A stretch of DNA of 64,000 bases, taken from positions 3,348,001 to 3,412,000 of the forward strand of contig JAETXT010000004.1 in NCBI GenBank assembly GCA_019188255.1. Direction: 5' to 3'. Positions 57,401-64,000 of the stretch are shown piece after piece. The position numbers and the translations under genes are program-made. Each line of letters starts with the position of its first letter. Within the stretch, counting starts at the first letter, position 1. A model generated the notes under the pieces. That model was not told the origin of the DNA and did no database searches. It was given only the letters and a program-made list of their open reading frames with translations. The DNA is from Verticillium longisporum. Taxonomy: Eukaryota; Ascomycota; Sordariomycetes; Glomerellales; Plectosphaerellaceae.

Positions 57401-60400
57401 TTTATTAATATATATTATCCTATTAGAAGTTAAGCGATATTTATTAATAGATTACTTTATATCCCTAATACCTTATTTCTTTATATATAATCGTAATTAG
57501 AGTAACCTATATATTAGAATTATTAATAATTCTTTATAAATAAGCTTATATCTTATTAGGATAAGTTTAAAAGAAGCTATCTTAAAGAAAAACCTTTATT
57601 ATAATTCTCCTAATTACCTCTTATTACCTCTTAATATACTCGCTAGGGAATACTCCTATTATTAGGAAGCTTACTAAGTCCTTTAAAGCTTAACTCTAAG
57701 TCTCTCTATTTAATAGGAGTAATTTAAGAGGGCCCGAAATTATTATAAAGATATTAATATTAATAAAATCGTTAATATCCCCTTCTATAGCTTTATCGTC
57801 CTAATTAGAGGGTCTTAATAGCTTTCTTAAGAGTCTATCTATTATAGAGTTCTTTATCCCCGAAATATATTTAACTTTAAAATTAAATATATAGATCTAA
57901 ATAATCTATTAAATAATTATTAATCCTAGGAGGTCTATTATAGCTCTATTAAACTATATTATAAGTATTTAAGTATCTATTTCTAAAATAAAGTAAATAC
58001 TATAAAAGTAATTCCTTAAGCGCTTTAGAGCTTTTAAGATTACTTTAAGTTCTAGCTTTCTAGAATCGTATTTCTATTTAGCTACGTCCTAGTAGCTACT
58101 CTTATACCTCGAGATTACTCGCTTCCTATTAATCTATTATTCTAAAACGGCTCCTTAGCTTTTAAGGCTTATATCTATATAGAAGTAGATAATACCCCTT
58201 TCTATATTATAATCGATCGAGATTAAGATTAAAGAGCTTATAAATTTAATTTTAATAAAATCTATAGCTTCTTATTATAAATCTATTTAGAAGAATAGGA
58301 TATTCTTTTTTAATAGATCTATAAAAGGGCTATATTTAATATTAAAATAATTATTTTAAATTTAATAGAAGGTAGCTAGCCCTAGGAAGGACCTTAATAA
58401 AGAGATATTATTATACTTTATCTACTTCTAGAGCTTAATAATATTAACTAGATTAGGGGAATAACCTATAGTACTATAGACGTAATCGATAATAATAGCT
58501 AATTCCTAAGCTTATTAGCTTTTTACTCCTAAAATAATATATCCTAAAAGCTTAATATTAATAAGGATTTTATCGATATTTTAAAAGTATTTAATAATAA
58601 ATTAATATACCCTTAGGATTAAATCCTTATCTTTATAATTAATAGTTAGTCCCTTAATAGTAATATTATCTATAAAAGTATAATAATAATAAGGGATAAA
58701 GTTATAGAGGATTCTTATAATTATATATATAAACTAAGCTATTAAGTTAATAGCTCCCTAAAGGAGAGTATATATCCTAAATAGGCTAATAGAAATCGTA
58801 CACGTTATTATATCCCTATTTATCTTATCGAATAATACTTAATTATATCTATTAAAGAAGTTAAGGAAGGAGATAAGCTTATATATTATAAAGTCCTCTA
58901 AGAAATCATCCCCGCTTAAGGGTATAAAGGTATCCCTTATAATAACTCTATTAATCTATATAGCTAAGTTAATAAGCTTTATCTTCCTATCTTTCTTTTA
59001 AATTAAGAATTAAGGGTTCCTATAAGAATTATAGCTTTCCTTAATAACCCTTCTCTCGAGGCGTTCCTTTAGTATTTCGATAATTAACTTCTTATAGGCT
59101 TTTAGAATTAAGATACCCTTTATTTATTAAGGCTTATAATAGATCGTTTTAATTTTCTATAGGGGAGCGATATTATAGTTAAGACTCCTATACTTAGTAA
59201 AATCCTAAGCTAATATAGCTTCCCTATTTAGGAGGATTTATTCTAATATATCCTATTCCCTTAATTAGAGGTATTTATAGGAGTCTATAATATCTTATAA
59301 GTTATTCTATTCTTAAAGTTAAGAAATCCTCTAGAATACTAGCCTATAAAGTTAACCTAGCTATAGATTAAGCTTCTAGCCTAGGGGTTCTATAATATAT
59401 TCCTCGTCTTTCAATAAATATTAGAGAATAGGAATAGAATAATTAAGTTAAGAGTCTATCCCTTAAAAAAAACTTTAAGCTTAAAAGGCTAATAGCTAGC
59501 TTATTATAATTACTTACTTAAAGATACTATATCGATTAAGGAAACCTCGGTTCCGGCCTTTAATTATAAACTATAATAATATTAATTCCTAATCGTCTCC
59601 TTTATTAATATAATAATATAGTATTATAAACTTAACTAGCTAAGCCTCGAAGTCGGCTCTTTATAATATATAGTCCTTTAAATAACAGAGACCTCTATAA
59701 TAGGTATAAGACCTTTATATTAAAGGAGGGGGGTATAGGTCTCTATATTAGTATTAGTTTATAAATCTATCGTCCTCCTCTAAATAGGGGTATTATTATT
59801 CCTATTAGCCTAATTAAGAGGCCTATAGCTATTAATAGCTATTATATTAATATTATATCTATTAATACCTATTTTATTAATACCCGCTCTATTAATATAA
59901 GCCTTATCTTTATAACTTTAAACCTATAATATAGGCTATTCTATTAAATTAATTAAAAGCTCTTAAGAGAACTATAATTAGAAGGTCTAGCTTAGTTATT
60001 AAGTTTATAATCTAGAGCGCTAATAAATAAGCGATTAGCCTATTTCCTTTATTAACCTTTATAGCTATTAAGTTCTCCTTCGAAATAATCCTTAGGAGTT
60101 CTTAAATAGCTATTAAAGTCCTTAATTAAGACTCCTATATTCCTATTTTATATTCTATAATTAAGGCTTAGAATTAGATTATTAAATCGTTAAGCTTAGA
60201 ATTTTTATTTATACCCTCTATATAAAGGTTATCGATAAGGGTTTTATAAGCTTCTTAATATTATTATTATCTTAATTAGAATAATCTAATATTACTTTAA
60301 ACCTTTAAATATCTCTTTTCTCCTTTTCTAAGTATTTAATTATATTTTAAAACTTATTAAATATTAATCGATTAAAGAGGTTTCTAACTTTAATACTATA

Positions 60401-62013
60401 ATTATTAGCGATTTTTATAAATATCCTAGCTTTAATTATTCTATAATTAATATTAATTACTTTATTATTAAATAAAAGGTTAAGCGTTTATTTCCTTATT
60501 ATAGTTATAAATTTTAATATTAATTAATAGGCTTTATTAAGCTCTTCTAAGTCCTTAAATAATTATTTATAATTATATAATATTTTAATCTAAGTAATAG
60601 GGTTTTTATTATTATCGGAAAACTAATTTCGCTTTTTCTTAATATATTATATAGTTTTAATAAATATTATTCCCTTAGCCTATACTATCTTTATAAATAG
60701 CTTAATAAAGTATCTATTATCTTTATCGATATAGATAATAATATTTATAACCTTCTCTTTCTCCTTAAAGCTAGCTAAGCGATAAATATCTTTATAATTA
60801 ATTAGGAACTCCTAGAGGTTATCCCCTATAAATTTAAGGGCGCTATTCGACCTTAGTATTAATATTATTACTAATCCCTTATTACTTATTACCTTCTTAA
60901 GGATATTCTTAAGGATTAATATAAATTAATTAGGGGAAAGGCCTTAAATTAGGATATACTATACTTCTAAGGTAGGTAAGTAATTAATTATATTCTTATA
61001 AAGTACTATTCTAGGCCGAGGAGGTTAGATATTCTTATAAACTATTAGGAAAATAGGTCTTAGAGGCTAGCTATCATTAAAAAGGAGTCCGACTTCGTTA
61101 TTATTATTATTATTTAAGTAGAGAGGGTTAGAAATAGGCGAGGACCTATTATCTTTATAAAAGTACTCCCTATAAATAATAAAGCCCCTTTTTATAAATA
61201 AACTTAAGTATTAGCTATAATAAATAAAGGTTTATTCCTTTAATTAATTATTATAAGGGTTCTAAGGCTAAGTTACGTAGTTTTACTTTCTTTAATTATC
61301 GATTAAGGTCTATCGTTTATTATTATTTCTTAGTATTTTTAGTTTTATATATATTAATTTTTATTAAAGAAGAAGGGGGGTTATAGAGGAGGGAAGTCGA
61401 GGCTACTTTTAAGGAATCGAGTTACTTTATATAAGCTTTATTATAGCCTCCCCTATCTTAGTATTATATAACCTATTATAGAGTCCTAATATTATAATTA
61501 AAGGAATATAATTATTGTAGATTAATTATATTATATATATAGCTAATTAGCTATATATATTATTCGTAAATCTTATATATTTATAAAGTTATAGTATTAC
61601 TTTAATAATTAGCTATTATTAGATTAAGTAAAATAAAATAACTTCCTTTCTTCCCTTAATTAATAGAACTTAAAGCTAAAGCCTACTATATTATTTAATT
61701 ATTACTTAGTTAGTAATAAATAGAAGTTTTATAGGCTCCTTTAAACCCTTCTAGATTAACGACCTTATCTATTACCCTAATTAATCTATTATTATTATCT
61801 AATTATACTTATTAGTTTATCTATTTTATTCTATAATCCTTTTTACTTCTCTTATAATAGTATTCGTCTAATAGTTTAGCTACTATTCTCTATTTAAGTC
61901 TTTTTAATAAGTCCTTTATATTAAGATTAAATCTAACCTCGTTTAAAGGGTCTTATTAGGCTAATAGACTATATTAATAGTATATAAGAGAGATAATCCG
62001 CCTCGGAGTATTA

Positions 62014-62223
62014 ATTAAAGTAGGGCTAGTAATAACCTTAACTAATTAGGGTAATAAAGTAGTTATTTAAGAAAAAGATAGGTCCTTAAATATATCGTAT
62101 CGGATTAATAATCTATATCCCTTAGGGGTCCTTATAATGAGTCTAGCTAATATCTATTTCCCTAATTAGCTACTCCTTACTACTTTATCGCTAAGCTATA
62201 CCTTTCTACCCTGCCCGGTTTTA
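62014..62223 (-). repeat. Gypsy family 2 LTR, copy C (5' LTR of copy 2)
   Basis: 210 bases, the inverse of copy A. It ends CCCGGTTTTA on the plus strand (TAAAACCGGG in element orientation, from TGAAACCGGG). The sequence inside it matches the leader of copy 1. Confidence 0.85.
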
Positions 62224-62228
62224 CTATT
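62224..62228 (+). repeat. Candidate target duplication CTATT (right)
   Basis: Matches 51233-51237 on the other side of gypsy copy 2. Confidence 0.5.
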
Positions 62229-63617
62229 CTATTAAAGCTCTAATTACTTTATTCTAAATCTAGAATAGAGGATAATTATTATAATATATAATAGTAATTC
62301 TCCGAAGTATATATAATATATATTAAGCTTTTTCTATCTATTTATAGTAAAGAGGCGGAAGTATCACTATAAATCGGAGGAGAGATTATTAAGATTTATT
62401 TAATTTAATAAAATATTAGAATATTCGCTTTAAGAGTATTATAAGAGAAATTAAATAAATAATTAAAATATATATAGCTTAATATCCCTCCTATTTTATT
62501 ATAATACTTATAAAGGTTATATCTAGTTCTATAATATAATATTATTTAAAGGTTTATTAAAGAGATTCTTCTAATCTTCTATCTTCTTTAATAAATATTT
62601 AATATTAATAAAGACCTCGTATAAAGTACTATAACTCCTATTAATATTCTAGCCCTAAATATATATTATTTAATAATATAGAAATTATAGAAGATCCTAT
62701 AATTTAATTAATAGGTATTAATCTTTATTATAAAGATAATCCTCTTATAAGAGATAATAATTTAAATTAACTTAAGCTTAATTCTATATTAAGAATAATT
62801 AGATCTCCCCTTTTTTATAAAGGGTATATTTAATTATTAAATATATAGAATTCTAATATATTTTATTACCTAGAATAAGCTAAAGCTTAAAAGCGGATTC
62901 TTTATAAAAGAAGGTATCCCCTTTAGGGTTATTAACTTTTAAAACTTTTAATTAGAAGTATTTACTATAATAGAGCGAAGATCGAATTTATTTAATAATA
63001 TTATAAAGCTTTCTAATTAACCCTTTCTTCTATTAATAATAAAGAGAGTTATAGGATTAATTAATAAGTTTAAGAATTTATAACTCCTATTTAAAAGATT
63101 AATTATCTTCTCTATAAAGAAAAATATATTCTATAAGATTTAATATATAGCTATAATAATATAATCGTTTATTAATAATATCTTTATATATTATTAATAG
63201 CTTAATTTAATAAAGAAAACTGTAAATATAAATATCGTTATTTATAATATTATTAAATATTAAAATATTAATAAAGCTAGAGATATTCTAGCTATAGATA
63301 ATTTCTATTATTATATTAATAATATTCTCGCCTATATAAGCTCTAAATTATTCTCGAAGAGTAAAAAGCTATTATTATTATTTCATATTATTATTAAGGA
63401 AGTAAATAGATATTATAACGATAATAAAGCGATTTAGAGATATTTATATACTATATACTATATAAATACTCGATTTAGCTCTATAGAGCTCTTCTTAGAC
63501 TTCTATCTTCTTTATATTAAGAATAGAAATAAGACCTTTATAGAGGGAATTATAATTCTATAAAATAAATTAATAAATTAAAGGGTTTATATCGGAGATA
63601 AAATAATAAAGATATAT
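62229..63617. other. RIP-mutated sequence of unknown origin
   Basis: About 1.4 kb between gypsy copy 2 and the third S repeat. If copy 2 inserted into the copia fragment, this should begin with the rest of the copia reverse transcriptase, but I could not recognise it. It may instead belong to the S-D element. Confidence 0.3.
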
Positions 63618-64000
63618 TATTAAGAGGGCTTTATTACTTATATAAACCCCGATTTATTACTTTAGCTATACTTAAGAGCTCTAAATAAATAGGGTTAATA
63701 ATATAAGATTTATAATAATTATTAATACTATCTCTCTAAATTACTACTATTTATATAAATGAGATATACTTATTTAATTTACCGATTATATAAGCTATAA
63801 ATTATATAATCTAAAGAGCTATAAGTCCTAGCCTTAGTAATTACTATATTAGTAAATCCTATATAGTAATTACTAACCTAAGTAATCCCCTAATATTAGT
63901 TTAATACTAGCTATCTTTTCTTTATAGATAGGATTGCCTAAGGGATTAATATCGGGCTCTATTACCTAGGTTAATAGCTATTCTAATATACTCATAATCC
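63618..64000 (+). repeat. Direct repeat unit 3: S plus start of D, cut by window end
   Basis: Third plus-strand copy of S (63618-63905), followed by the same D start as in units 1 and 2, running off the window. This shows that the S-D junction is a fixed part of a larger repeated element. Confidence 0.8.

Larger units (their letters stand above)
51238..62223 (-). mobile_element. Gypsy family 2, copy 2: full-length, RIP-mutated, minus strand
   Basis: About 11 kb bounded by 210-bp LTRs in direct orientation (copies B and C) and a candidate CTATT target duplication. On the minus strand, gag-like sequence lies at about 61.2-59.8 kb. A gypsy-type reverse transcriptase catalytic motif reads YYYYTFIDNITIKG (within 58703-58644; the second Asp of FIDD is now Asn, a G to A change). 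Integrase and any chromodomain should lie further left, but I could not read them with confidence. The length is large for a gypsy element, so 52-56 kb may hold a further nested insertion. Confidence 0.72.
40115..64000. repeat. AT-rich, RIP-mutated repeat block of nested transposons
   Basis: From 40115 to the window end the sequence is strongly AT-rich and almost devoid of CA and TG dinucleotides, with long runs using mainly TA, TT, AA, CT and AG steps. No intact reading frame survives. The parts I can resolve are listed separately. It is bounded sharply on the left by the SDR gene flank and is open on the right. It is probably heterochromatic. Confidence 0.93.

Overview
The window looks like nuclear DNA of a filamentous ascomycete (Pezizomycotina, probably a plant-associated Sordariomycete). 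The genes carry short 48-101 nt GT-AG introns. There are secreted pectin-degrading, GPI-anchored wall and Ecp2-like effector proteins, and the repeats bear the CpA-to-TpA signature of repeat-induced point mutation (RIP). No prokaryotic features were seen. The genus cannot be set from sequence alone.

Layout. (1) 1-25 kb is gene-bearing and of normal GC: aldehyde dehydrogenase (with a one-base frameshift), zinc alcohol dehydrogenase, GMC flavoprotein oxidoreductase, a 4.4 kb gap, a repeat-rich GPI-anchored wall protein, a GH105 rhamnogalacturonyl hydrolase, a flavin monooxygenase, an O-methyltransferase, a small Cys-rich zinc-binding-type protein, tRNA-Lys(CTT), and a secreted protein with two Hce2 (Ecp2-type) domains. 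(2) 25.03-32.56 kb is one complete, heavily RIP-mutated Ty3/gypsy LTR retrotransposon with 207-bp LTRs and a 5-bp target duplication. (3) 32.6-40.1 kb is a second gene island: a serine hydrolase, pyrroline-5-carboxylate reductase (proline synthesis), a 2EXR/F-box-like protein, and an extended SDR reductase (with a second one-base frameshift). (4) 40.115 kb to the window end is a nearly 24 kb AT-rich block of nested, RIP-mutated elements: a 288-bp LTR-like repeat in four copies, two gypsy copies in opposite orientation, and a Ty1/copia pol fragment between them. The block runs off the end of the window.

How the genes may work together. Alcohol dehydrogenase and aldehyde dehydrogenase sit in tandem next to a GMC oxidase/dehydrogenase, which would suit stepwise oxidation of an alcohol to an acid. 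The adjacent monooxygenase and O-methyltransferase are typical tailoring enzymes, but no polyketide, peptide or terpene backbone gene lies in this window. The GH105 enzyme, the GPI wall protein and the tandem Hce2 protein point to interaction with plant or microbial surfaces. The Hce2 gene ends under 0.7 kb from a RIP-mutated retrotransposon, an arrangement typical of effector genes in compartmentalised fungal genomes.

I found no clearly new molecular system. The items most worth checking are the tandem Hce2 gene, the tailoring-enzyme neighbourhood without a backbone enzyme, the RIP gradient at the retrotransposon edges, and the two homopolymer frameshifts.
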